The position numbers and the translations under genes are program-made. The notes under the pieces are model-generated. The model saw nothing but the letters and a program-made list of their open reading frames with translations, was not told the origin of the DNA and searched no databases. This document shows, in pieces, positions 7,346 to 15,566 of a DNA stretch of 17,347 nucleotides. The stretch comes from Lysobacterales bacterium UBA2790 (lineage in GTDB: Bacteria; Pseudomonadota; Gammaproteobacteria; Xanthomonadales; Xanthomonadaceae). Each line of letters starts with the position of its first letter. The first letter of the stretch is position 1. The DNA is taken from assembly GCA_002352135.1 (NCBI GenBank), contig DEHW01000086.1:1-17347 (forward strand), read 5' to 3'.

Positions 7346-9253
7346 TTAAATTTGTGCCGCCGGACCACCGACTGCACCCGGTGCGGACCCCGCGTCATCG
7401 CTACGCGGCGGATTGACGTCACTGCGCCCCCAATCGGTTGGCGGTGGCGGCGTGCGGCCTTCCATGATGGCGTCGATCTGCTTGGCGTCGATGGTTTCGT
7501 ACGTCAACAGCGCGTCGGCCATGGCGTGCAGTTTGTCCAGATGCTCAGTGAGGATGGCCTTGGTTCGCGCATAGGCACGATCCAGAATCCCGCGCACCAC
7601 GTCGTCAATCTTGCGCGCTGTTTCGTCCGACACATTCTTGTGCTGAGTGACCGAGCGGCCGAGGAAAACCTCGTCTTCCTGCTCGCCATAGGCCACCGGA
7701 CCCATTTCGTCCGACAGCCCCCACTTGGTGACCATGTTGCGAGCCATCTTGGTCGCCCGTTCAATGTCGTTCGAAGCACCCGTAGTGACCTTGTCGGCGC
7801 CGAAAATCAACTCTTCAGCCACACGTCCACCATACAACGAACACAACTGCGACTCGATGGCCACCCGGTTGTAACTGTAGCGATCCTGCTCCGGCAGATA
7901 CATCGTCACGCCCAGCGCGCGACCACGCGGAATGATGGTCACCTTGTAGACGGGGTCGTGCTCAGGAACCATGCGACCGACGATGGCGTGTCCTGCTTCG
8001 TGATAGGCAGTGAGCTTCTTTTCGGATTCGCTCATCGCCATCGAGCGTCGCTCGGCACCCATCATGATCTTGTCGCGCGCCTTGTCGAAGTGCGTCATGC
8101 GCACTTCCTTGGCATTTTCCCGCGCCGCAAACAGGGCCGCCTCGTTGACGAGATTGGCGAGATCGGCACCCGAGAAGCCCGGCGTACCCCGCGCGACAAC
8201 GGAGGGCTCGACATCGCCCGCCATCGGCACCTTGCGCATGTGAACCTTGAGAATCTGCTCGCGCCCGCGCAGGTCCGGCAGCGGAACAACCACCTGGCGA
8301 TCAAATCGACCGGGGCGCAACAGCGCGGGATCAAGGACATCGGGGCGGTTGGTCGCGGCGATGACAATGATGCCTTCGCTACCTTCAAAACCATCCATCT
8401 CAACCAGCAACTGATTCAAGGTCTGCTCGCGCTCGTCGTGCCCACCGCCCAGCCCGGCACCACGATGACGACCCACCGCATCGATTTCGTCAATAAAAAT
8501 GATGCAGGGTGCCGCTTTCTTGGCCTGCTCGAACATGTCGCGAACACGCGACGCACCCACGCCAACAAACATTTCGACGAAATCAGAGCCCGAGATCGCG
8601 AAGAACGGCACCTTGGCCTCACCGGCAATGGCCTTGGCCAACAGGGTCTTGCCCGTACCTGGCGAGCCCACCATCAACACACCACGCGGAATCCTGCCGC
8701 CCAGTTTCTGGAACTTGCCCGGATCACGCAGGAACTCGACGAGTTCGGAAACCTCTTCCTTCGCTTCGTCGCAGCCCGCCACATCCGCGAAGGTGATCTT
8801 GACCTGATCTTCGCCCTGCAGTTTGGCACGCGAACGGCCAAAGCTCATCGCACCGCGCCCACCGGAACCGGCCTGCAATTGGCGCATGAAGAAGATGAAG
8901 ATGCCGATGAAAATCACGTAGGGCAGAATCGTCAGCAGAACGTCCATCAGCCCCGGACCCGGAGGCAGTTCCTGCTTGATCTGAACCTGATTTTCCAGCA
9001 ACTCGTTCACGAGGTACTGGTCACGCGGGGCCTGCGTTGAAAAGCGCGAACCATCTTTTCGCTCGCCCGAGATGCCGATGCCATTGGCTTCAATGTCAAC
9101 TTTCGCGATTCCGCCATCACGAACTTGGGTAAGAAACTGGTCGTAGGACATGGACTGTCCACCGGCGACTCGAGGCGAAAAGCCTTGAAACACCGCCATC
9201 AATACAACGGCGATCACCACCCACAGCAGGAGATTCTTGGCAAGGTCATTCAT
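7346..9253 (-). CDS. ftsH: ATP-dependent zinc metalloprotease FtsH
   Basis: This is a 635-residue inner-membrane AAA+ protease that removes unassembled membrane proteins and short-lived regulators such as LpxC. Two transmembrane helices (about 5-24 and 103-123) flank a periplasmic domain. The AAA module has Walker A GSPGTGKT (196-203), pore loop MFVGVG (228-233), Walker B IIFIDEID (251-258) and the second region of homology [19 protein letters not shown] (301-319). The protease domain has HEAGH (418-422), with the third zinc ligand expected at the Asp of SNDIERAT (about 496). The tail is Pro/Gly/Ala-rich and ends in AAQI. Its ATG overlaps the rlmE TGA by 4 bases (ATGA), and folP follows 9 bases later. 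Nothing is missing. Confidence 0.98.
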   Translation of the reverse strand: MNDLAKNLLLWVVIAVVLMAVFQGFSPRVAGGQSMSYDQFLTQVRDGGIAKVDIEANGIGISGERKDGSRFSTQAPRDQYLVNELLENQVQIKQELPPGPGLMDVLLTILPYVIFIGIFIFFMRQLQAGSGGRGAMSFGRSRAKLQGEDQVKITFADVAGCDEAKEEVSELVEFLRDPGKFQKLGGRIPRGVLMVGSPGTGKTLLAKAIAGEAKVPFFAISGSDFVEMFVGVGASRVRDMFEQAKKAAPCIIFIDEIDAVGRHRGAGLGGGHDEREQTLNQLLVEMDGFEGSEGIIVIAATNRPDVLDPALLRPGRFDRQVVVPLPDLRGREQILKVHMRKVPMAGDVEPSVVARGTPGFSGADLANLVNEAALFAARENAKEVRMTHFDKARDKIMMGAERRSMAMSESEKKLTAYHEAGHAIVGRMVPEHDPVYKVTIIPRGRALGVTMYLPEQDRYSYNRVAIESQLCSLYGGRVAEELIFGADKVTTGASNDIERATKMARNMVTKWGLSDEMGPVAYGEQEDEVFLGRSVTQHKNVSDETARKIDDVVRGILDRAYARTKAILTEHLDKLHAMADALLTYETIDAKQIDAIMEGRTPPPPTDWGRSDVNPPRSDDAGSAPGAVGGPAAQI

Positions 9254-9891
9254 GATTTGGCCTCGATGCCACCAGCGCGCTTGCCAGTAGCCAATGCGTA
9301 CACTTCCGGAGAACGATTGCGCGACGCTTTCGGTTTGCGAATCTGCACCTTCGCATAGCGAACGCGCAGATCCTGGATGAAGGCGTCAAACCCCTGCCCG
9401 TGAAACATCTTCAGCAACAGGTTGCCACCGGTCTTCAAATGCTGGTCGGCGAACTCCCGCGTCAGCTCGCACAGATACATCGCTCGCGGTTGGTCGACGG
9501 CCGTCATGCCGCTCATATTGGGGGCCATATCGGAAAGCACAAGGTCCACCTTGTCGCCGCCCAACACCGCCTCCAGACGTGACAGTGCTTCGGGCTCTCT
9601 GAAATCGCCGTGAATAAAATCGACACCCGCCAACGGCGGCATCTCCAGGATATCCAAGGCCACCACCCGACCGCGTTCACCGAGTTCGCGGCGGACCAAC
9701 TGTGACCAGCCGCCTGGCGCCGCACCCAGATCCACCACGACCATGCCGGGCTTCAACAGTTGATCGCGCTCAATCAGCTCTTCAAGCTTGTAGACCGCCC
9801 GGGAGCGCATGCCCTCGGCCTGCGCCCGTTTGACGAAGGGATCAGAGAAATGCTCCCGCAACCAACGCTGGCTGCTCTTGCTACGCGACAT
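9250..9891 (-). CDS. rlmE: 23S rRNA 2'-O-ribose U2552 methyltransferase
   Basis: This 213-residue protein is the heat-shock methyltransferase RlmE (RrmJ/FtsJ), which methylates the ribose of U2552 in the 23S A-loop during late 50S assembly. The SAM-binding motif is DLGAAPGGW (54-62). The catalytic K-D-K-E set is visible as K35 (RAVYKLEE), D121 (SDMAPN), K161 (LLKMF) and E196 (RSPEVY). The N-terminal basic segment [11 protein letters not shown] is typical. It is the first gene of rlmE-ftsH-folP, with a 4-base overlap into ftsH, and yhbY is divergent 67 bases away. This layout is shared with E. coli. Confidence 0.97.
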   Translation of the reverse strand: MSRSKSSQRWLREHFSDPFVKRAQAEGMRSRAVYKLEELIERDQLLKPGMVVVDLGAAPGGWSQLVRRELGERGRVVALDILEMPPLAGVDFIHGDFREPEALSRLEAVLGGDKVDLVLSDMAPNMSGMTAVDQPRAMYLCELTREFADQHLKTGGNLLLKMFHGQGFDAFIQDLRVRYAKVQIRKPKASRNRSPEVYALATGKRAGGIEAKS

Positions 9892-9922
9892 TCAAGGCTC
9901 ACAAAGCGTGCTTCAGTGCCGC

Positions 9923-9928
9923 ATGATA
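9923..9928 (-). promoter_or_regulatory. Possible -10 box for the rlmE-ftsH-folP operon
   Basis: TATCAT lies on the minus strand within GGGTATCATGC, 31 bases before the rlmE ATG. No clear -35 box is found at 16-18 bases. In E. coli the equivalent operon is driven partly by the heat-shock sigma factor; I see no convincing sigma-32 pattern here. Confidence 0.35.
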
Positions 9929-9958
9929 CCCTGCCCAACCCTGATTTTTATGCGTTTT

Positions 9959-10261
9959 ATGTTCCAACAACTGAGCAATACCCAACAGCGCTATCTGCGC
10001 GGACTTTCACATTCCCTGCGCCCGATCATCCTCGTTGGTGGCAAGGGTCTGACTGACAACCTGATTGCCGAACTCGACGGCGCCCTCGAACACCATGAAC
10101 TGATCAAGGTGAAAATCAGCGCCGAGGACCGTGAGTCGCGAGACGAAATGGTGGCCGAACTCGTGCTGCGCAGTCGTGCGCAACTGGTTCAGCGGGTCGG
10201 TCATGTGGCCACGCTGTATCGGCGCAGCCAAACCCATTCGCAGCTCACGCTGCCTCGCTGA
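9959..10261 (+). CDS. yhbY: Ribosome assembly RNA-binding protein YhbY (CRS1-YhbY domain)
   Basis: This protein of about 100 residues is a single CRM (CRS1-YhbY) domain that associates with pre-50S particles. It follows E. coli YhbY almost end to end as I recall it: LRGLSHSLRPIILVGGKGLTDN near the start, ALEHHELIKVKI in the middle, a following AEDRE, and a final LTLPR. The GGKG loop stands in for the GxxG RNA-binding loop of the KH-like fold. The start is either ATG 9959 (MFQQLS) or ATG 9950 (MRFMFQ); neither has a good ribosome binding site. It is divergent from rlmE, and both act on the 23S/50S, which fits a shared control region. Confidence 0.94.
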   Translation: MFQQLSNTQQRYLRGLSHSLRPIILVGGKGLTDNLIAELDGALEHHELIKVKISAEDRESRDEMVAELVLRSRAQLVQRVGHVATLYRRSQTHSQLTLPR

Positions 10262-10273
10262 CGACCCTGTCCG

Positions 10274-10642
10274 ATGTCATTGGTCGAAGAGCGCGCGGAG
10301 GGCATCCACGTCATCAGATCGGTAGCGACCGACGGTATCCGCGTGGATGATCGGGAGTTCGGCGAGAGCTTCGTCCTGCTGCCGGACCGCGTTGAGGAGA
10401 GCAACTGGCCCGCCAACGCGGACGCACTGGCAACCGCCGATCTGGATCGCCTGCTGGCACTGCAACCGGAGCTGATTCTGCTGGGCACAGGCCAGAAACA
10501 GACATTTCCCAGACCCGAATTGCTGGCGCATGTACTGATGCGCGGGGTCGGAATGGAAGTCATGGACAATGCCGCGGCGGCGAGAACCTTCAATCTGTTG
10601 GCGGGCGAAGGCCGCTACGTGGCGGCGCTGTTTCTGCTCTGA
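10274..10642 (+). CDS. Mth938 / NDUFAF3-like domain protein (DUF498)
   Basis: This is a 122-residue soluble protein. It begins IHVIRSVATDGIRVDDREFGESFVLLPDRV and continues with LLALQPELILLGTGQKQTFP and GVGMEVMDNAAAARTFNLL. This is the Mth938-like fold, also found in the mitochondrial complex I assembly factor NDUFAF3. The bacterial role is unknown. The conserved GTG and MD-A-AARTFN segments are visible. It starts 12 bases after the yhbY stop and is probably co-transcribed with it. The ATG has no strong ribosome binding site. It converges on nlpD with 31 bases between the two stop codons. Confidence 0.9.
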   Translation: MSLVEERAEGIHVIRSVATDGIRVDDREFGESFVLLPDRVEESNWPANADALATADLDRLLALQPELILLGTGQKQTFPRPELLAHVLMRGVGMEVMDNAAAARTFNLLAGEGRYVAALFLL

Positions 10643-10673
10643 GCGACTCAGACGGCGCAGCCGGCAAGACCCG

Positions 10674-11552
10674 CTACCTGCGGGGCAGATGCGCCAACGG
10701 ATCAACCGGCTTGCCCTTGCGACGAATCTCGAAATGCAACATGTCGCGCGCCGCGCCGGAGCGCCCCATTTCGGCAATGGGTTGTCCGGCCCGGACCTGC
10801 TCACCTTCGGCGACCAGACGTTTGCGATTGTGCCCGTAGGCGGACAGAAACTCATCGTTGTGCTTGACGATGACCAACTCGCCGTAGCCAATCAATCCGG
10901 CACCGGAATACACCACGACGCCGCTGGCTGCGGCATGCACGACCTGACCTGCCGACCCGGCGATATTGATGCCCTGACGCGTGGGATCGCCCGCCACGAA
11001 ACCGCTGACGACATCACCCGAAGTAGGCCAGCGCCAGATCGGTGCACCGCTGCCCACCGAGGCGGCGGGTGTAGTCGACACCGCAGGCGCGGCAGTATCG
11101 ACCGGAGGAGTGCTCGTTTGTGGAACGGGCGGCTCACGCGCCGGCACCGGCGGCTTGCCAGCCGGGGCAGTGGCAATGCGCTCGACGGTGCCTGACCCTG
11201 TCACAGGCCGACGATCAATGACTGGCGTCGAAGGACGCGGCACGGACGCCGTGACCGTCGACCGATCCGGCGCTCCCGCAGCGCGCAGACGCAGAACCTG
11301 CCCCGGATAGATGAGATAGGGCGGACGAATGCCGTTCCACTCCGCCACGTCCTTGAAATCAAGCCGATGCCGGAACGCGATGCCATACAGCGTGTCACCG
11401 CGCTGCACGGTGTAGCTCGGTACCGAGGGGGTGCCTGATTGCGGTCGCGCCACCGGTCGCTCAACGGGTTTGCGCGTCACCACTGTCGACTGCCCACAGC
11501 CCGCCAACAGCGCCAGCAGGCCAGAAAGCAGCAGCCATCGCATCGACGTCAT
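10674..11552 (-). CDS. nlpD: NlpD-like lipoprotein, LysM plus degenerate M23 domain (amidase activator)
   Basis: This 292-residue protein has a lipobox LLALLAGC, with lipidation at Cys19. A LysM domain follows (about 46-90, YTVQRGDTLYGIAF and YLIYPGQVLRLR), then a Pro/Thr/Ala/Val-rich linker (about 95-175) and a C-terminal M23 (LytM) domain. The first metal motif is lost: HxGxD is replaced by RQGINIAG, while YGH and LHFEIR remain. As in E. coli NlpD and EnvC it should be catalytically dead and instead activate a periplasmic amidase for septal peptidoglycan splitting. The ATG at 11552 has a G-rich site upstream and overlaps the yqaA TGA by 4 bases. A second ATG (11543) is possible. It ends the surE-pcm-yqaA-nlpD operon; no rpoS follows. 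Confidence 0.93.
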   Translation of the reverse strand: MTSMRWLLLSGLLALLAGCGQSTVVTRKPVERPVARPQSGTPSVPSYTVQRGDTLYGIAFRHRLDFKDVAEWNGIRPPYLIYPGQVLRLRAAGAPDRSTVTASVPRPSTPVIDRRPVTGSGTVERIATAPAGKPPVPAREPPVPQTSTPPVDTAAPAVSTTPAASVGSGAPIWRWPTSGDVVSGFVAGDPTRQGINIAGSAGQVVHAAASGVVVYSGAGLIGYGELVIVKHNDEFLSAYGHNRKRLVAEGEQVRAGQPIAEMGRSGAARDMLHFEIRRKGKPVDPLAHLPRR

Positions 11553-12142
11553 GTCGAACCCCCACGCCACCAGAGGACCCCAACCAACAGCAGGAGCGCC
11601 AGCAGTGCCAACCAGCCAATCCGTTCCGCATAGCGGTGCAGCAGCGCTTCGGCGCGAGCGCCGCCCCATCGAATCGCTGCCGCCACCAAATAGACCCGCT
11701 TACCGCGTCCGATCAGGGCACCTGCCACGAAGGGCAGCATCGGCATACCCACAGCGCCAGACGCCAACGTGAAAATCTTGAACGGCACGGGGGTAAATCC
11801 CGCGATCAGGAGCAACCAGAAACCGTTCGCCGCCGCTTGATGCTTGATGTCCTCGAACTGTGCGGCATAGCCAAGACGTTCCAGCCAGGGCATCACCATC
11901 TCGATCGCGTAATACCCGATCGCATACGCGACGAACATGCCCAGCATGGAGCCCAGCAAACTCAGGGTCGCAAAGAACCAGCCTCGCTTCGGTTGCGCCA
12001 AGCACATCGGCGCCAGCATGACCTCCGGCGGAATCGGAAACACAATGGCCTCAAGGAAGCTCAACGCCGTCAGCAAGGAAGGCGCGTGCCGATGTCGCGC
12101 CCATTGCATGGCGCGCAGGTACAACGGTTCAAACAACTTCAT
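11549..12142 (-). CDS. yqaA: YqaA-family membrane protein (DedA/SNARE-associated-like)
   Basis: This 197-residue polytopic inner-membrane protein belongs to the VTT/DedA-like group. Visible segments are [20 protein letters not shown] (the re-entrant E-x-P loop region), a hydrophobic span [20 protein letters not shown], the second half-loop [20 protein letters not shown], and [12 protein letters not shown] followed by a last helix [17 protein letters not shown]. Proteins of this superfamily are linked to lipid scrambling or membrane homeostasis; the exact role of YqaA is unclear. It sits in operon with pcm and nlpD, overlapping each by 4 bases (ATGA). The longer in-frame extension upstream is inside pcm and is not used. 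Confidence 0.92.
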   Translation of the reverse strand: MKLFEPLYLRAMQWARHRHAPSLLTALSFLEAIVFPIPPEVMLAPMCLAQPKRGWFFATLSLLGSMLGMFVAYAIGYYAIEMVMPWLERLGYAAQFEDIKHQAAANGFWLLLIAGFTPVPFKIFTLASGAVGMPMLPFVAGALIGRGKRVYLVAAAIRWGGARAEALLHRYAERIGWLALLALLLLVGVLWWRGGST

Positions 12143-12819
12143 CCCAAGGTGCCTCCCAACAACGGCACGAACATCGCTGCCCCCAGATCGTCCTGTTGCC
12201 AATGATCTTCCACCCAGCGCAGGCGAATCAGACGCTGCCCTTCCGAGCCGCCTACTGGCGCAACGAACACGCCACCTGGGCGCAACTGCGCGATCAGCTT
12301 GGGGTCCACATGCTCGGTGGCCGCCGTGACAAGAATGGCGTCGAAGGGAGCATGCTCCGCCCACCCCATGCGGCCATCGTCAAAGCGCGCACGAATGTTC
12401 GATAGGCCCAGCTTGCGGAACCGCTTGCGCGCCATACGCGAGAGCTCTTCGATGCGCTCGACGGAACTGACCTGTTTGACCAGCATGGCCAGCACGGCGG
12501 CTTGATAGCCCGAGCCCGTGCCCAACTCCAGTACGTTGTCCGGCGCGCCAAACTCAAGCAAGGCCTCGGTCATGCGTGCCACGACATAGGGCTGCGAAAT
12601 CGTCTGCGCCCGTCCAATCGGCAGTGCCGTGTCCTCGTAGGCACGCGATGCCAGAGCCTCATCAATGAATAAATGCCGCGGCAAGGTGCGCATGACATCG
12701 AGCACGCGCACATCCCGAATGCCTTGCTCGCGCAGCCGCTCGACCATGCGATCCCGGGCGCGCTGCGAAGTCATGCCCAGACCCGCAGCTTCCTGGGGAA
12801 GGCGCAAACCCGAACTCAT
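12139..12819 (-). CDS. pcm: Protein-L-isoaspartate O-methyltransferase
   Basis: This 226-residue enzyme methylates L-isoaspartyl residues so that damaged proteins can be repaired. It shows TISQP (73-77) with the preceding [12 protein letters not shown]-binding [16 protein letters not shown] (96-111), SSVERIEEL and [13 protein letters not shown]. The ATG at 12819 is chosen because it overlaps the surE TGA by 4 bases. The result is a slightly long N-terminus ([21 protein letters not shown]), which as I recall is shared with xanthomonad homologues. An internal ATG at GMTSQR would match the E. coli length. It is second in the surE operon. Confidence 0.96.
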   Translation of the reverse strand: MSSGLRLPQEAAGLGMTSQRARDRMVERLREQGIRDVRVLDVMRTLPRHLFIDEALASRAYEDTALPIGRAQTISQPYVVARMTEALLEFGAPDNVLELGTGSGYQAAVLAMLVKQVSSVERIEELSRMARKRFRKLGLSNIRARFDDGRMGWAEHAPFDAILVTAATEHVDPKLIAQLRPGGVFVAPVGGSEGQRLIRLRWVEDHWQQDDLGAAMFVPLLGGTLG

Positions 12820-13589
12820 GCCTGATGCGCCCTCAAGTCCAGCGAGCCCACCCATCCGGCGACCTTTTCCAGTGCCTGATAGCGAGTCAGATCGACATGA
12901 ATCGGCGTGATCGACACATAGCCCAAGCGCACCGCATGGAAGTCCGTCCCCGGTCCGGCATCCTGCTCCGGTCCTGCCGGACCGATCCACCACATCGGTC
13001 GCCCACGTGGGTCAATCTGCGGTATGCATGGCTCTGCGCGATGCCGATGTCCAAGTCGCGTCACTTCGAACCCGCGAATTTCTTCCCACGGCAGATCGGG
13101 CACGTTGACGTTGAGAATCGTGTCGGCGGGCAACGGGTCGGCGATCAGACGCTCAACCAAGGCACACGCGGCACGCGCTGCCGAAGCAAAGTGGCGTCCA
13201 CTTCCCTCCTTGGTAACCAAGGACATCGCGATCGCCGGCAAGCCCAGAAAACGACCTTCCATGGCCGCCGCCACGGTACCGGAGTAAATGACGTCATCGC
13301 CCAGATTGGCGGCATTGTTGATGCCGGAAACCACGATGTCCGGCTCATGATCGAGCATGCCAGCGAGCGCCAGGTGCACGCAGTCGGTCGGCGTTCCAGC
13401 AACACGCCAGACGCCGTCGCGCAGCGGCTGTGCGCGGATGGGCTGATCGAGAGTCAAGGAATTGCTTGCGCCGCTGCGATCACGATCCGGTGCAACCACC
13501 GTCACCTGGCCCAAGCCTGCCAGCGCATCGGCAAGGATCTTGATCCCCGGTGCTTCCACTCCATCATCGTTGCTGACCAGAATTCGCAT
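12816..13589 (-). CDS. surE: 5'/3'-nucleotidase SurE
   Basis: This 257-residue metal-dependent phosphatase dephosphorylates nucleoside 5'- and 3'-monophosphates and supports stationary-phase survival. Metal and active-site residues are intact: [10 protein letters not shown] (Asp8, Asp9), [12 protein letters not shown] (Ser39) and [24 protein letters not shown] (the Asn before the GxN loop). GTG 13592 directly precedes ATG 13589. ATG is preferred because the GGAAG ribosome binding site would leave almost no spacing for GTG. It is first in surE-pcm-yqaA-nlpD, divergent from smrA. Confidence 0.97.
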   Translation of the reverse strand: MRILVSNDDGVEAPGIKILADALAGLGQVTVVAPDRDRSGASNSLTLDQPIRAQPLRDGVWRVAGTPTDCVHLALAGMLDHEPDIVVSGINNAANLGDDVIYSGTVAAAMEGRFLGLPAIAMSLVTKEGSGRHFASAARAACALVERLIADPLPADTILNVNVPDLPWEEIRGFEVTRLGHRHRAEPCIPQIDPRGRPMWWIGPAGPEQDAGPGTDFHAVRLGYVSITPIHVDLTRYQALEKVAGWVGSLDLRAHQA

Positions 13590-13623
13590 CACACTTCCAA
13601 ACGCGCGCCGTTACAAGCGCGCC

Positions 13624-13629
13624 ATGATA
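13624..13629 (-). promoter_or_regulatory. Possible -10 box for the surE-pcm-yqaA-nlpD operon
   Basis: TATCAT on the minus strand in CCGGTATCATGG lies 34 bases before the surE ATG. No good -35 hexamer is seen. The same GGTAT(C/G)AT core stands before rlmE and the FKBP gene, which supports it mildly. Confidence 0.35.
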
Positions 13630-13681
13630 CCGGCAAGCGCAGTGACTTCCGCTTCACGATCACAGGCGATAGCCTGAGTGC

Positions 13682-14284
13682 ATGAGCAAACGCCGCCCGA
13701 CAACACCCAGCGAAGAAGACCTCGCCCTGTTTCGCGAGGCCATTGGACACGTGCGGCGTCTGCAGGAAGTGGCTCCACCACCGGCGACACCCGCACCCGC
13801 GCCGCTACCACGCCAACGCATCGCCGACGAATTTCAGGCGGTAGTAGATTTCAAGACGCGACCCTTCGAGTTCGGCGATATGGAGGGCAGCGATACGCTC
13901 GCCTTCCTGCGCGACGGCTACCCGCCGCGCACCCTGCGTCGTCTCAAGCGCGGGCTATACGCCGTGCAGGACGAGATCGACCTGCACGGGATGAGTGTCA
14001 GTGTCGCCGAAACCGTGCTTCGGCAGTTTCTTGCCCTGGCTCGTCAGCGCGGACACAGCTGCGTGCGCATCGTGCATGGCAAGGGATTGCGTTCCAAGGA
14101 CAGCGCTGCGGTCCTGAAACAGATGACCGACCACCTGCTGCGCCACCACGGTGAAGTGCTTGCCTTCGCCTCGGCACCCTTGGCTCAGGGCGGCACTGGC
14201 GCGGCACTGGTTCTGTTGAAGCCGCAGCGCGTCGGCGAGTCGCGCCTCGTCAACGAGCAAGACACCGGTTTGCCTTGGCGCTAA
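13682..14284 (+). CDS. Smr-domain protein (SmrA-like endonuclease)
   Basis: This is a 200-residue protein. A charged N-terminal part has a Pro/Ala stretch near 32-44. A C-terminal Smr domain follows (about 97-180), with DLHG (100-103), VHGKGLRS (131-138) and FASAPLAQGGTGA (162-174). These are the three motifs of the SmrA/YdaL branch, whose members nick DNA or cleave RNA; SmrB in E. coli cleaves mRNA at collided ribosomes. Which of these it does here is not decidable from sequence. It is divergent from surE (92-base gap) and 31 bases ahead of the next lipoprotein gene, so possibly co-transcribed. Its ribosome binding site is weak. Confidence 0.93.
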   Translation: MSKRRPTTPSEEDLALFREAIGHVRRLQEVAPPPATPAPAPLPRQRIADEFQAVVDFKTRPFEFGDMEGSDTLAFLRDGYPPRTLRRLKRGLYAVQDEIDLHGMSVSVAETVLRQFLALARQRGHSCVRIVHGKGLRSKDSAAVLKQMTDHLLRHHGEVLAFASAPLAQGGTGAALVLLKPQRVGESRLVNEQDTGLPWR

Positions 14285-14315
14285 GCTGAGCCACCCGCCA
14301 GCGTGTCCCGAGACC

Positions 14316-15566
14316 ATGAGCTGTTTCCCACTGCTTCGCGCGCCAGCGCTCGCCGCGACCGCTTTGCTGGGCGTTCTGCTCAGCGCCTGCAACAGCCAGC
14401 CCGATAGCGCAGCCACACCGGCAGCCACGCCCTCATCGCAACCCGCACCACCCGCCATGAACCTTCGCGTCGCCACCTACAACACCTCGTTGAACGATGA
14501 CGCGGCGGAAGGCCTGATCGAACGCCTGCAGGGCGATGATCTGCACGCTCGCAAGATTGCCGCCGTCCTGCAGCACATCCGACCGGATATCGTCCTGCTA
14601 AACGAGTTCGACTTTGACGATCAAGGGCGTGCCGCCGACCTCTTCCAGCAGCGCTATCTGCAACAGGGACAGTTCGGACAAGCGGCCATCGACTACCCGC
14701 ATCGTTATCTCGCACCGGTCAACACCGGGGTGGCGAGTGGACTCGATCTCGACGGCGATGGCCGAACGGAAGGCCCCGGCGATGCCTGGGGATTCGGCAA
14801 GCATCCCGGCCAGTACGGCATGCTGCTGTTGTCGCGCTATCCGCTGGATGCCGCCAGTGCGCGTACCTTCCAGCATCTGCGCTGGTCAAGTCTGCCGGAT
14901 GCGCGCCGGCCCCGTTTACCAGATGCCGACAGCGACTGGCACAGCGATGCGATATGGGCACTAATGCGCCTGTCGTCCAAATCGCATTGGGACGTTCCCG
15001 TCGACACACCACTGGGCCGTTTGCATGTGCTGGCCTCGCACCCAACGCCGCCGGTGTTCGACGGCCCGGAAAAGCGCAATGCGGCGCGCAACCATGACGA
15101 GATCCGCTTTTGGGCGGAGTACCTCAACGGTGGCCAGCAATCCTGGCTGATCGATGATCAGGGCCGCGCCGGCGGTTTGGCCGGCGAGGCGGCCTTCGTC
15201 CTGCTGGGCGACCAGAACGCCGACCCAATCGATGGAGGAAGCGTTGAACACGCCATCCAACAACTGTTGCAGCATCCACGCGTGCTGCCCTACCCAGCGC
15301 CACGCAGCACTCAGGGTCGAATTGCTGCGCAACAGGCGGGCGGCGCCAACCTGAGCCATCAGGGTGACGCCGACGAGGATACCGGCAACTTCGGACCGCG
15401 CTCAGGCAACCTGCGTGTCGACTACGTTCTACCATCCCGTCAGTTCGAGGTCGTCAACAGCGGCATCTTCTGGCCCGCGCCGGGCGAGACTGGCGCGGAC
15501 TGGATCGAAGTCAGCGACCACCGCCTGGTGTGGCTGGATCTGCAACCTGCCGCAACGGCGCATTGA
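14316..15566 (+). CDS. Endonuclease/exonuclease/phosphatase-fold lipoprotein
   Basis: This is a 416-residue protein. The lipobox LLGVLLSAC gives lipid attachment at Cys25, followed by a Ser/Ala/Pro/Thr linker to about residue 47. The EEP fold is marked by LRVATYNTSL, the metal-binding Glu in IVLLNEFDFDD, VLASHPTPP, VLLGDQNADP and the final SDHRLVWLDL. Substrates of this superfamily range from nucleic acids to phosphoinositides and sphingolipids. A secreted, membrane-tethered form suggests an outside phosphodiester or phosphomonoester substrate, but this is inference. A DLDGDGRTEGPGD segment near 144-156 resembles a calcium-binding DxDxDG loop. The start ATG 14316 has a poor ribosome binding site. 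Its 3' end overlaps the converging membrane-protein gene by 56 bases. Confidence 0.9.
   Translation: MSCFPLLRAPALAATALLGVLLSACNSQPDSAATPAATPSSQPAPPAMNLRVATYNTSLNDDAAEGLIERLQGDDLHARKIAAVLQHIRPDIVLLNEFDFDDQGRAADLFQQRYLQQGQFGQAAIDYPHRYLAPVNTGVASGLDLDGDGRTEGPGDAWGFGKHPGQYGMLLLSRYPLDAASARTFQHLRWSSLPDARRPRLPDADSDWHSDAIWALMRLSSKSHWDVPVDTPLGRLHVLASHPTPPVFDGPEKRNAARNHDEIRFWAEYLNGGQQSWLIDDQGRAGGLAGEAAFVLLGDQNADPIDGGSVEHAIQQLLQHPRVLPYPAPRSTQGRIAAQQAGGANLSHQGDADEDTGNFGPRSGNLRVDYVLPSRQFEVVNSGIFWPAPGETGADWIEVSDHRLVWLDLQPAATAH

Noticed and set aside
7352..9040. A 562-codon open frame on the plus strand opposite ftsH
   Set aside because: It mirrors the ftsH codons exactly in a high-GC gene, has no recognisable domain, and its translation is His/Arg/Gln-rich as expected of an antisense shadow.
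10670..10684. CCCGC/GCGGG hairpin at the meeting point of the Mth938 gene and nlpD
   Set aside because: It lies within the last codons of nlpD and has only 5 bp and no T tract, so it is not a credible terminator.
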